Below are positions 12,101-23,012 of a stretch of DNA of 64,000 nucleotides, piece by piece (positions within the stretch are counted from its first letter, which is position 1; the number at the start of each line of letters is the position of its first letter). The DNA comes from Meandrina meandrites. Taxonomy: Eukaryota > Cnidaria > Anthozoa > Scleractinia > Meandrinidae. The notes under the pieces are model-generated. The model did no database searches and was not told the origin of the DNA. It worked only from the letters and a program-made list of their open reading frames with translations. The stretch lies in NCBI GenBank assembly GCA_963693305.1, contig OY855903.1, positions 20,719,755 through 20,783,754 on the forward strand. The letters are read 5' to 3'. The position numbers and the translations under genes are program-made.

Positions 12101-12877
12101 GAGCATAGCCAAAGAGATGATTGATCAAGTGCAGTTTGCAAGACTGTTTGGTGTAGTTAAGGTTGATCACCTTCTTCAAGAAATGCTACTTGGAGGTTGG
12201 GTTTGCAAAAATTAATATTAGATTCATTAGACTACGTCAAGTCACTCGGTCACTTTTTTTTTCAGGGTTAGTAGAGTGGATAAGCATGCGAGTACCTGCG
12301 AAATCACCTTGCACAAGTTGTGATAACCTACACACTCCTTTTGCCAAGAGTGACAGTACACCGTAGTTTACTGACATTTATGATTTCCTGTGGGTGAATA
12401 TCCAGGAAATATGGCTCTGTCATTTTGTCTCCTAGTTTCACCCCCATGTTTTAACTGGCGGATCTCTTGTAGAGGGATTTCCACCTTTACTGCCAAATAA
12501 TATTTTATGCTTCCCTTGATCTAAACTTAAGATAATTTCTAGTGAAATTTTAATCACCAAGAATCCTTCTTCTCTTGTTCATTTTCACAGGTACCAATAT
12601 TGCCGAGCAGCTGGATGCAGCAAGCATTGTGCGAATGAGCTCACCCCCTCCCTCTGCAGTTCCAACACCTCAATCCCCAGTCACCAGTCTTCCCTCATCC
12701 AATCGTGAGGTATTCAACCCAGCCTTGGTGTCCCCAGTGAATGTGCCAGGACCCAGTGTGGTCCCTCCAATGCAACCAGTACCCATGGTCCAGGACAGAC
12801 CATTTGTACCAGGAACACCCACATCTCCCCCTGGAGGTGTTGTACCAAAGACAGAGAGATTTGACACGCGACAGTGA
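9131..12877 (+). CDS. HNF4: HNF4-like nuclear receptor, copy 2 (complete)
   Basis: Six exons: 9131-9206, 9308-9538, 9988-10116, 10967-11335, 11959-12195 and 12591-12877, joined in frame into 442 codons plus stop. Exon 2 is the two-zinc-finger DNA-binding domain ([36 protein letters not shown]), exon 3 the hinge ([17 protein letters not shown]), exons 4-5 the LBD ending in LLQEMLLGG, and exon 6 a Pro/Ser-rich tail. HNF4 is a nuclear transcription factor of metabolic genes. The tail is two codons longer than in copies 1 and 3 (ends TRQ). The first exon matches copy 3 only from CTAGTGAATGG onward. Its upstream part, with the chosen ATG at 9131, comes from a flanking repeat; an alternative in-frame ATG is at 9176. 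LBD changes against the other copies include FCKLLL for FCELLL and QYESRG for QYDSRG. Confidence 0.88.
9730..9803 (-). mobile_element. tRNA-like SINE head in HNF4 copy 2 intron
   Basis: The minus strand reads an A box (TAGCTCAGTGGTTAGAGTG) and a B box with a T-arm (GGTTTGATTCCC). The same unit is at the homologous place in copy 3, so it predates the duplication. The acceptor and anticodon arms pair poorly, which favours a tRNA-derived SINE over a working tRNA gene. Confidence 0.6.
10203..10852. mobile_element. 650-bp insertion unique to HNF4 copy 2
   Basis: Copy 3 has a 202-bp intron here and copy 2 has 850 bp. The extra block begins AAGCGATGACGTCA and has the inverted motif CGTCATCGCTT near its right end. 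It contains an internal direct duplication: the TCGAACAATCATT region occurs at about 10430 and about 10717. No protein coding was recognised. Confidence 0.6.
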
Positions 12878-13251
12878 AGTTTACAGAGAGTAGGCACAGT
12901 TAGGCATGGCCATTGTCAAGACTGTTAGTCTGTTAGAATAGAACAAGGTCATTGGGTCCTGTAATAGAGGCTAGTCTCTGACATGCTGTAGACACCATGT
13001 TAAATGTAATAGCAGTCCCAATTGCGGCTCTTCCTTGGGTTGTCAAACATGTATGTTCTCACAAATGGATACCAGCCTGTCTAACAATCTAAGATTGTTT
13101 TATAACTCTTCATGTAGCTGGCATGAAAAGTGCATTTTCCTAACAAGGGACAGTGCTACTAACTGTTAAGAATATCAGGGTGATTTTCACTTGTGTCGAA
13201 AGTAAAAAATGCAGTTTGCTTTTAAATTATGAAGCTTACTGACTGGTTTAA

Positions 13252-13518
13252 AGGGGCATTGTCAGAGACATTTTTTGGCTTTTTTTAGTAAAACGGCACC
13301 AAAATTATGACTAAGTACTTTCAATCATGTCACTTTCAATCAAAAGTCAGGGTGACTTTTTCAAGTGATATGATACACAGTGATATCATTCCATATTTAG
13401 CTTCAGTACACTGGTATAGCAATTTTAAGAAAACGTGACCACTGGTAATAGGTTCCATTGGTGTAAACATTTTTTAGGGCTGTTGAATATTTGAAATTAT
13501 GTTTGTGACAGTGTCCCT
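13252..13518. mobile_element. TTAA-flanked MITE, 3' flank of HNF4 copy 2
   Basis: Flanked by TTAA at 13248-13251 and 13519-13522, with termini AGGGGCAYTGTCA and TGACAGTGTCCCT. It is orthologous to the elements beside copies 1 and 3 but lacks about 90 internal bases, including the left arm of the central hairpin. Confidence 0.7.
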
Positions 13519-14524
13519 TTAAAAAAAAACTTGCGCCACTTTCTCGAACAACCAGATGTTAAGTCCAAACCAATCTTGACTTGGATGCATGTGTTTTCTT
13601 ATGCTTCAGGCTGGCAACTTGTATTTGCTTCGTGTATTGTTTGGTTCACTGGATTGTTTGTGTCCTTTGTGTGATTACTTTGGTTTTGGTTTTATGGCAC
13701 TCAATGAAAATTACCTCAGTCTATAACCACCTTCTCATGCTGTTGTTACTTAAAACTTTTCTAAAAGTGGTCTACAGTTCATGAATGCATGCAAAAATTT
13801 ATTCTTCCCCCTTGTTCAACAATTCATCTTCTCCCTAGTAGGTAAGAAACTACTGATAGAAAATTCTGGAAAATAAAAGGAATTGAGCCTGCTATATTTT
13901 CCAAAAATAATTTGAAAGACACAGATTTCATGTATTGACAAATTTAAATCACATCTTGTGCAATGTTTGAATAACTATTTAAATTGTCCAATGAAGAAGT
14001 CAATTAAAAAATTAGTTGGTGAATTTTTTAAGTAAAATACTATTACTTAGCAGGCCACTGTAACTGGGTTTGCTGTAAAAGACAGTTAAATTTATTAATT
14101 AGGAGCACAGAATGAAAGCTGCGGTCCTCGAATGCTCACAATTCAAACATGCCTTCAAAGTTCTCACTCGTGTTATTATATTTAGCAGAATTGTTTTCTG
14201 AAGGTCTTTTTGAGTGATAGATGACGGATGTTGTCAAGAGGCAAGTACAGCCTTGTTGTCACATAGCTTATTAGAGGTTATTTTTGTAAGGATGCAGGGC
14301 AATGATTATTTAGTACAACATGTAGCTGTTAATGTGCATTGCATGAGGCCAGTTTTGACTGGCTGTGTGGCTTTAGCTACAAACAGTTAACTTTTACTAA
14401 TATCTTCAACAGTGTTGTATAGTTTTACATCTTAGCTGTGTATGATCACTTAAGGAAGTTGCTCTTCGCCTCGGGATCGGCTATTTACCTAGTTAGAGGT
14501 TGAGTTGAGTTTGAGTTGAGTTAA

Positions 14525-14906
14525 AGGGGCACTATCACGGCTGAAATATCATATTTTATAAGAATGGGCTGTAGCTTGCTATAAATTGTACTTAATTGTC
14601 TTGCAATAGGAAGAAAAAAGGCTTACAGTGGTAAATGCAAAGAAATATCAACTAAGAGGAAACAGTGACTAACAAAATGTTCAAAATTTCACCAGAATGG
14701 CAGCTTTGAATTCTGGACATCCTGTCCAAAAATCAATCGCAATCCACTTCCATCCTTGCAATCCTGTACTTCTTCCTCAAAATAACTGTTCTATCCTGTT
14801 TTGTGGGATCTATTTATCAAATTTATTCATGTATTTGGTGGCATTTGGAAATATACTGAGGAAATTAGAAAATAGAAATTTCTATGATCAGCCGTGATAG
14901 TGCCCC
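14525..14906. mobile_element. piggyBac-type MITE (TTAA target)
   Basis: Terminal inverted repeats AGGGGCACTATCACGGCTG and CAGCCGTGATAGTGCCCCT, each bordered by TTAA. It is non-coding. Confidence 0.75.
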
Positions 14907-15636
14907 TTTAAGATCGAGTTACTGTACTCCATTTGTTTTTACTATAAAAAGTGTTTAATGTAAGATGCGAATCACTTTTTACGACCAAATAAGTAGGTAA
15001 TTTAACATTATAAGGCAGGAAAACTGATACTTTTGAATTTTAGCAAATTGTGTTATCCTCATTCTGTGGGGAGTTGTAGCATAACACTACAAGCCAACCA
15101 CAAGCCTGAGTCAACCTCGAGCCAGAAATGTTTTTTTTTGTAGGAAAAGAAAATATAGAACTGTTACATGGTAACAGACAAAATATTTTGCTTTCATGAC
15201 TTTGCCAGTTTGAATTTCATTTTTGCTTTTCATAGCAAGACGTAATTCTGTTGCATGACTTTTAACCCTAGCCTTTGTATCATCTGCGAAGATTTGCCTG
15301 TTAGGATCCCGTGTCCATTTCATAATATAGTTTTTTATAGATTCATGATTTTTTCCTACAATATATATTCAAATATTCTTTCCTACCAAAAAAAAAACAT
15401 TTTTGGCTTGACTCAAGATTGACTCGTGACTCAAGGTTGACTCGGGCTCCGAGGTGGCTCGTGTAACACTTAACAGCACAAAATGAGGATAACATAATTC
15501 TCTAAAATACAAGTATCAGCTTTCCTGCCTGATAATGTTAAATTATCTACTTATTTGGTCGTAAAAAGTGATTCGCATCTTAAATTAAACACTTTTAGTA
15601 AAAACAAATGGAAAATGGTAACTCAATCTTAACTTA

Positions 15637-16238
15637 CAGTCAAACTAGATGTTCTTTGGATGGGAACTCTGCAATGTTGTGGTGCAATGTTCCAATATTG
15701 ATTGGGAGTTGGCTCTACGCAACTTGCAACTTTCAATTCAAATTTGCTTGAGCAAGTTGCAAAGTTAGTTTTCATTTTCCCCGTATAGAACGTAACAATT
15801 CCACCTCTGTTTTGAAGTAGTAGGAAATAGTTGCCCTATGGTCAAATATTTTTATCAACAGGACAACAAGAAATTAGCAACAGGTTTAGTTCAGATTGCC
15901 AAACTGGGAAACCGGAACTTGCTAGAGCAAATTTGAATTGAAAGTTGCAAGTTGCGTCAAGCAAACTTCCCAATTTGGCGATTTAACTAAACCTGTCGCT
16001 AATTTCTTGTCATCTGTTGATAAATAGTCGACCATAGGGCAATTATTTCATACTTCTTTGAAACAAAGGTAGGATTATTACCTTCAATACAGGAATATCA
16101 AAAACCGGAACTTGGCAACTTGCTCGAGCAAATTTGAATTGAAAGTTGCAAGTTGTCTCAAGCAAACTGCCAATTAATATTGAAACACTGCGCCACAGCA
16201 TTGCAGAGTTCCCATCAAAAGAACATCTGGTTTGACTG
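15637..16238. mobile_element. Tc1/mariner-type foldback MITE
   Basis: Ends CAGTCAAACTAGATGTTCTT and, inverted, CAGTCAAACCAGATGTTCTT, extending about 40 bp. They are flanked by TA on both sides. Further inside, inverted AACTTGCAACTTTCAATTCA segments make most of the element a foldback. Confidence 0.65.
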
Positions 16239-16330
16239 TAACTCAAACTCAATTGCAACTCAAACTCAACTCAACCCTAACTCGGTCATTATCTCCAGCT
16301 TTCCTGCCTTATAATGTTATACTAGTAGTA

Positions 16331-17610
16331 ATCAGCGATTAGGGGAGTGCGTTCGACCTAAGATGGAGAGTCAGGTAGTAGCAAAGAAGCAAGGTTGTTG
16401 GCAAACTATGCTATTTAATATGCCTCAAATGGAGCGATGAGGATAAGCGAGAGAGGAATCTCATCACACAACATTTTGGAGGAAAGATTGCGTGACGAGC
16501 CAAAAGAACATCTCTCTGCAAAATAAACTGGAATTTGTCGCATCAAGAAATGGGTTGTGTTCTTTTCGAAGGGGTTCAATAAACTGTGAAAAAATTGTGA
16601 CACTGTAGCAGTTCTTGATATGTTAAAGCAGAATTTTTCTTTGCTTGCAAGCTATGTTATCGTAAATTGGGTGTTACACTGTTACACAAAAAGCCATTCA
16701 ACCGGACGGAAACATGATCTGTCATCAGAGCAGTGATTGTTTACCAAAGGTCAAAAAGAACCTCAAATAATGAATGGCACGGCAAATTCTCATTGATGTC
16801 AGAATATTGTAAAACAACCTGAATAGAAGTCGCTCCTAGCACTTCATGTGACATTCACAAAGCAGAAACGTACAAAGTCATAAATGAATGGGCAATTTGC
16901 ATTCATTTTTACACTAAAATTCATATGGAATAGAAATGAATTATCATGTACACGACAAATAATTATTTATTTCACTTTAGTTGTTTAATATCTTTTGGCA
17001 CTACACAGAGCACTACACAACTTCTAAAACTCCACAGACCTCTACAAATACTTTCACTTCAATTTGAAAGTAGATCGAGGCACAGCACATCAACTTTTCG
17101 TTCATAGTCAATACACTCATAATATTCAATAATGATTTCCTCATCAAAATGCCTAAACATTCGTCGAATAACTATAGAATACAAATTCAAAGAAGCGATA
17201 AAACAATTTTGATCCTTATTCTACTCACTCGTTTTACATGAAATGCTAACGATTTGAAATTTTAGCTAGTTTTGTGAATCGTTTTGCATGCAAACACGCT
17301 GGTTTACCTTGCCTATAAAACAACGAATCGAGTTATTCGATTTCCACTCCTTTTACGACGTTCGGTGGCTGATTAAAACTCTTCTACCTTGGATGAAAAC
17401 CCTCCAAACAGCAGCGATAACAGACCATAACACAGGACAATTTTGTCGAGGGAAATCACTCCAAACAGCAAAACAGAAGCACATGGCATGGAGATGACGT
17501 CATTCGCCCCTGAAAAATTTTCTGGGGGGGCCAAATTGACAACGTCGTATAGTCCATAAAAGCAAGAGTTTTTCTCGATTAGGGTGCGTTCTCCTTCGTC
17601 GAACGCAATA
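16331..17610. mobile_element. unclassified 1.3-kb element ended by a hairpin motif
   Basis: The left end reads GCGATTAGGGGAGTGCGTTC and continues GACCTAAGATGGAGAG. The right end reads GATTAGGGTGCGTTCTCCTT and continues CGTCGAACGCAATA. The two are inverted versions of one motif containing a 7-bp stem (TGCGTTC/GAACGCA at 17585-17607). No transposase was recognised. It is bracketed by a GATTAGGG sequence on both sides. Confidence 0.45.
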
Positions 17611-18176
17611 ATTATTATTTTATGTCTTGCAGTGATGGGAGCATGCCTCCCTTTGCAAGACCCCCCATAATATAGATAATGTTAAAGTATCTACTTATTT
17701 GGTCGTAAAAAGTGATTTGCATCTTAAATTAAACACTTTTAGTAAAAACAGTGATTCGCATCTTAAATTACAGTCGAAACCGAAGAAGCGTGAACGCCAA
17801 AAATAATTTCTGGAATGTTTATTGTTCTACAACCAATCAGATTCGAGACGTTACCGCAACAGTAATTAGCAAAAAGGTTTCGATTCTTTTATCACGAAAC
17901 GACTTTTTCGTCTACATTAAGTCTTGAGATCACAACCGATTAACAAACACTCTGGAATTATTACAGTCAAAATACTCAGCGCGTAGTATGTGCCGCTTAG
18001 AATTCCGGAAAAGTTTTGATTAACGGCGAACGGATTGCATTATTGGTTTCAAACATTCAAATTTAATTTGAATATTGTAGATCATCCAACCGTGAACACG
18101 TGAACACGTGAGCCTGTCAGAAATGAAGCAATTTGATTGGTTTATTTTTTACAGGTTCACGTGCTCACGTGTTCAC

Positions 18177-18250
18177 TTTCTCCGGAGCGGTTTCAGAGCC
18201 ACCTTAAATTTTCGAAAATTTAAGGTGGCTCTGAAACTGCTCCGGAGAAA
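18177..18250. repeat. 74-bp near-perfect palindrome
   Basis: Arms of 37 bp meet at TTCGAA near 18213, with a single mismatch. The arms read TTTCTCCGGAGC...AGAGCCACCTTAAATTTT and the reverse complement. A cluster of CACGTG and GTTCAC motifs lies immediately to the left (18090-18175). Confidence 0.85.
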
Positions 18251-18553
18251 TATTTTTAACTTTGCAAAAAGTTGCATCTTAACATGCCAATCATTATTCA
18301 ATAATAAAAAATGGGGGTCACCGGACTCGTTTTTGAGTTATAAGCACTTGAAGGGAAAATTAAGGGTGTTTTTAACAGGTAAAACCGTTGCTATAGTAAC
18401 CAGTGACGTCATGAAAAGGACCACAACTTATTCAGCGATGATTGGACATTTGCTCGATATCATTCTTGCAGCATCAACTGATAAAGATTTGTAGTACTGG
18501 CCCATCAAAGTTAAGAGCTTGAAATTGCTGGAAACCGTTGTGAGCCTCCTTAA

Positions 18554-19199
18554 GGTGATTCCACTGAATTGCATTGCGCATCCGTGCTGCGCACGAGTTT
18601 TCGCGTCATTTAGCGCATGCACGAGCGCGCGCGCACACAACAACATTACGGCTTTTCTTTTAGGTTAAGCTCAGAAGAGAAATAAATGGTCATTTTCTTC
18701 TAAACGAGCACGGTGACCCCCATTTTTTAATGCATAAATTTAAAAGACATCCGGTTGACTACAATATATCGCAATTTAAAGAAAAGTTAAATACTCTACT
18801 TTGAGATATTTTTATTTGAATGCTTTAAAAAGTACGTTTTGAGGTAGTGCTGTTTACGCACGCACGCAGCAAAATCATTAATTTCTTTCATAATCTTAAT
18901 TCCAGTTTAATTAAAATGGTTTATTATGTAAGATTAAAGTCTATTTCGTTGAACTGCTTCGATATTTTAACGCAAGAAATGATTTTTTCTAGAAATGATA
19001 GTTCCCTTTTCGGGTTATGAGGGTTCCTAGTATGAACCTTGTTGGTCATATGTTTACTATAATAGCCATCCAGGTTGCACAAAAACGAGCACGGTGACCC
19101 CCATTTTTTATTGCATTTTTGTAACGCTCATAACATAGTTATGAACTGAACCAAGTCTTAGAAAATTCTAAATACTCCTTCTTTTTCAGTGGAATCACC
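18554..19199. mobile_element. TTAA-flanked MITE
   Basis: Flanked by TTAA at 18550-18553 and 19200-19203 with inverted ends GGTGATTCCACTGAA and TTCAGTGGAATCACC. Inside, ACGAGCACGGTGACCCCCAT occurs twice (about 18706 and 19085), and its inverse-like partner lies outside at about 18311. It is non-coding. Confidence 0.75.
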
Positions 19200-19203
19200 T
19201 TAA

Positions 19204-21385
19204 GTTGTGCATCTGTGTTTCCACCGCAATGCGCAGGCCTGAACACTAAACTCGAGCGTGAAACCGCTGTACAATATAACGAAAACTTCCTTGAGCTTTA
19301 ATACAGTCACAGTGCAGTGCTCGTTTACATGGAAGTGAAAAGGATTGCAGTCGTTAGGTATTTCTATTTGCAATGAATCTCAATTATTTTTGGGCTTACT
19401 GACGACTATCTCTCCGATATTTGAAGAACATGTTTTTACGACATTTGTTTGCCCACAATTTGCCAAGAGTACAACGTGTTGACATTGTGCGAGCGCTCTT
19501 CTCATTGCATAGTAGCCCCCACTGTGTAAATAGTTCACATCGAATCCAAAATAATACCGTTTCGTTTCTGAGGAAACGAAACAATAACGTTCTCTACACG
19601 CACGATGCCCTGCGCTGAAGATGACGCACCCATCTCCGTATCCATGGAAACGAACAGTGACGTAATTTAAGAACGAACGACACAGATCATGCGAGATTGG
19701 CACGCGTTCTCCTTTGTCGAACGCAATTAGTGGGAATGACCCTCCACCATGTCCACCGTCTTCTTCCTAGGGCAAGCCAAGGTACCCCCATAACTTTGGC
19801 AAATAAGCTTTATTTCAATCCTTTTATGTCAGAATCAGTATCAATAAGAAAAATATATATATACTTATTTATAGACAAAAATATGTTTCTCCAAGAGTTT
19901 CATACATTCTTACTCTTCCTGAGATTCACAACAAATATTTCACACAAAAAAGACCACTGTACCCCTGTATATGGAATGAGCTACCTTTGTGACTTTTCTA
20001 ACTCACAGGTTAACTTATCTGCTGATCTGAAAGATTAGTGGTTGATTTGTTTGATTGTTTTAGTGTGTGGGCAAGATGTTTTGATTTCGTCATGTGTATT
20101 CTTAATTCCAAGAATCGAGCGACAGAATATAAACCCTTAGGGCTTCAATTTGAGATGACCTTAAACGACCGAGACCAGAAAAACTTGAGTTGTTCCAAGA
20201 ATGGAAAGAAGGGAAACTCGTGACTACTAGAACGAAAGCAATCGCTGAGGAAATATTTCGGCGTTTATATCTGATTGAGCTGAGGGAGGGAGTGGATTTT
20301 AGGAGTGGACTTTAAAATAATCTAATTGTTAGCTTTAAAGACTTAGATTCGTTTATTTTAGAAACACTACTGATTTTAATCAGTTCTTCATTACATTCAG
20401 TTACTGGCTCTTCCCTAAACTAGACAGGGACCTCGAATGACCTTTACTTACGTTTATTGCAAAGATGCAATTTCCCAAATTATTATTCAACAAGCTCGCG
20501 CGATGCCCATATATGGTCAGAAAGCCATTGTTATCCGTCATCCGCACATAACAGGGTCTGGAATTAGGGGTTTCCCGTGATCCGTGAATTGACCGAAAAA
20601 CAGAGCGTGACCCGGGAAAACTAATGGAATACAGCCGTGATTTGTGAGCTGTATATTCACTGTGACTCGTGATCCTTTAAAGTTGTAGTCCGTGAATCGA
20701 GATTTTTAACGATATGTCGTGAACATCAAATAACCCTACACGAATACATGTAAATTGTTTGTCAAGATGGTTCAAAATAGGTCTTCTGTCATTGTTGTGT
20801 AACGTAACCGACCATTGTCACAATGAAACAGTTGCCTGTGAAAACGAACTCTAAAATCGGGGGTGGAAGCGGAATAATTGGACTTTGGATATTCATGATT
20901 CCTGTCTTGTTTTACCTCAATGATTCATGATTCATTTAAAAATTTCATTCGATATTCATGATTCATTTTGTCATTATTTTCATCCAGTTTTGAAAATGAC
21001 TTTACTGTGTGTAACATACCTAATCACGGTCAAGTTGATCAGTAAGGAATGAAGATTTGAATCGCGTTTTCAGTGTTTTCTTGTAGGGGGGGTCTGTGGG
21101 CATGCTCCCCCAGAAAATTTTGAAAATTAGACGCTCGGAAATGCTATTTTCGGCCATTTCTGTGATATAACTGTTAACAAGTTTCGTAGTTTCCTTTCTA
21201 TATTCACACGCCTCCAATATCGATGGAAACATATTCATTTGTTGTTCATGATTCTTTTATCCATTTCTCGTTATTCATGATTCCCAAGTTATAGACACGA
21301 AGATTCATGATTCCTACCAATTTTACAGCTATGATTCATGATTCATTCATACGTATCATGAGGGAATGGGCCCAGGAGCATGGAA
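19204..21385. other. repeat-derived spacer, no gene recognised
   Basis: It contains an isolated copy of the hairpin motif (GCGTTC...GAACGC, 19704-19724). Short open frames at 19697-20223 have no recognisable family. From 20880 to 21357 the 11-mer ATTCATGATTC and variants recur about ten times at irregular spacing. Confidence 0.5.
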
Positions 21386-21858
21386 AGGAGGGGGACATTG
21401 GGGGTTGCTGAACACCGCATTACCGCAAAAAAATTCGACAAATACCGCAATACCGCAAAATAAATCGGAAAATACCGCAGTTTTATAGTAAGCCTGTATA
21501 GCAGGTGGATTCCTTGACGCGATAGCAAAAATAGAGGCAAAATCGAGCGGTGGGACCGTGGAAACATTGGCACGGCCTTAAACGGGTTGTTAAAACAGTC
21601 AAATTGTAGATTAATATGTGTGACAAAATAAGGCCGTTTCAAGGTGCTTCCGAAACGACCGAAAACGGCTATAAATGGTCGGAAAAAAGTGAAGGATACG
21701 TTTTTATACCGAATATCGTCGACCAAAACGTAAAGAAAACGCATCCCGCAGGTTTGGAGAATACCGCAATACCGCAATTCAAGATTAAAATTACCGAAAT
21801 ACCGCATGAAAAATTGGCCAATACCGCAATACCGCAAACCCCAATGTCCCCCTCGGAA
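21386..21858. mobile_element. TIR element with ATACCGCA repeats
   Basis: Ends GGAGGGGGACATTGGGG and, inverted, CCCCAATGTCCCCCTC. Just inside both ends lie arrays of ATACCGCAATACCGCAA-like units (21410-21480 and 21762-21838). Open frames across it, on both strands, are products of these repeats. Confidence 0.55.
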
Positions 21859-22112
21859 AGGCTGTGCAGGAGGAACCTTGCCATTAAATATGTACCGGAA
21901 AAGGTTACTAGTAGGCGAACGGATTCCCACAGAGTGCGCAGTCCTTGAAGACTGCACCGACGAAATAAAACCAACAGTCTCGTGCGATCAACAATCGGAA
22001 TATGACTCCACTTCTAACGAGGAGGACCACCAGCTAGAGGAAGAGAGTGGAGTGGAACACTATGAGATGCCAGTCACTCCTGTGAATGAACTTCATTGCT
22101 TTTATACTTAAT
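21859..22112 (+). other. unrecognised open stretch, possibly a displaced exon
   Basis: The frame stays open from the preceding repeat through an acidic segment (SNEEDHQLEEESGVEHYEMP) to a TAA at about 22111. Composition is more protein-like than its surroundings, but no family is recognised and no splice context is clear. It may be a remnant of a transposon-borne or retrocopied gene. Confidence 0.2.
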
Positions 22113-22499
22113 CTCCGTCAAACAAAAAGCAAAGAATCATCAGTTTGATCACCATACTTTTTGTTTCCTTCCCATCACGGCGTCATGTAAGACCAACTCT
22201 TGCCTATAGTTGTCCAGCAAGCACAAAGAAACTGTATAATCATTTATGGACTTTCAAGATCAATTCATTACCTAATCACATGATTTGGAAATCTAAAGAA
22301 AAATTTACGTGATTCATGAAAGTACGGAAATTTAACCCGTGACTCGAGATCCGGATCCCCCCTTCCAGACCCTGACATAACAGATATCCTGCGATATACG
22401 TAGGTTGCCAAGATTCGTCCGAAATCTTGCAATGCGCTGCACAACCACAGTTTTTCTCGCAACAAAAATTTTTTCGTTAACAATTTGTTGAATAATAAA

Positions 22500-22582
22500 A
22501 CAATTATCCTGCTCAATCTTGCGGAATATCGTCTGACCTAAGTATCAGGTGATATTCCGCGCGATTTTGCAGGATAATTGTT
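22500..22582. repeat. 83-bp inverted repeat
   Basis: Arms carry CAATTATCCTGCTCAATCTT and the near reverse complement (GATTTTGCAGGATAATTG), with GGAATATC/GATATTCC continuing the stem inward. Confidence 0.7.
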
Positions 22583-23012
22583 AAATATCAGACAGAGACC
22601 CCCCGTGGTACTATGACCATGGCGCGCACGCTGGTATTATAAAAGAGAAAAGATCCAAATTTTCCGAACACATAGTGTACAAATTCATAAATAAATTAAT
22701 TTTCCTCACGAATTGAAACGAAGTTTTTAGTTTTAGTGAGTTTTAGTGAGGATTTTCACTTGATAATATCGGGATTATTTCGGGTCGATATCGTGCATCA
22801 ATCTCGTGCTTTGGGGACCGGCTCACATGACTAGACCCACCTTCCATTCTAGTTGCGAGCCTGGTGCATGCATTGTGATGCGTGGCGCCATATATTTTCC
22901 AACCTTAATTGGGGACTCCTCGAGTTCAAAGTACAACTTCGCCGGTTATAAATATAACGTAGGGGGTTCCACAGTGTTCTCCAGGGATTAAAGTCCATTC
23001 CTGTAGCCGTCA

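Larger units (their letters stand above)
14471..16290. mobile_element. inverted-repeat element of the GAGTT family, with nested insertions
   Basis: The left end GGGATCGGCTATTTACCTAG plus GAGTT units and the right end with ACTCAACCCTAACTCGGT are related to the termini at 5635-7777. It begins exactly where copy 2 homology ends. Two other elements (14525-14906 and 15637-16238) are nested in it. Confidence 0.5.

Noticed and set aside
18108..18494. 128-codon open frame
   Set aside because: It reads straight through the 74-bp palindrome and repeat sequence; no protein-like conservation.
21343..21957. 204-codon minus-strand open frame
   Set aside because: It lies across an inverted-repeat element with ATACCGCA arrays; the peptide is repeat-derived and resembles no family.
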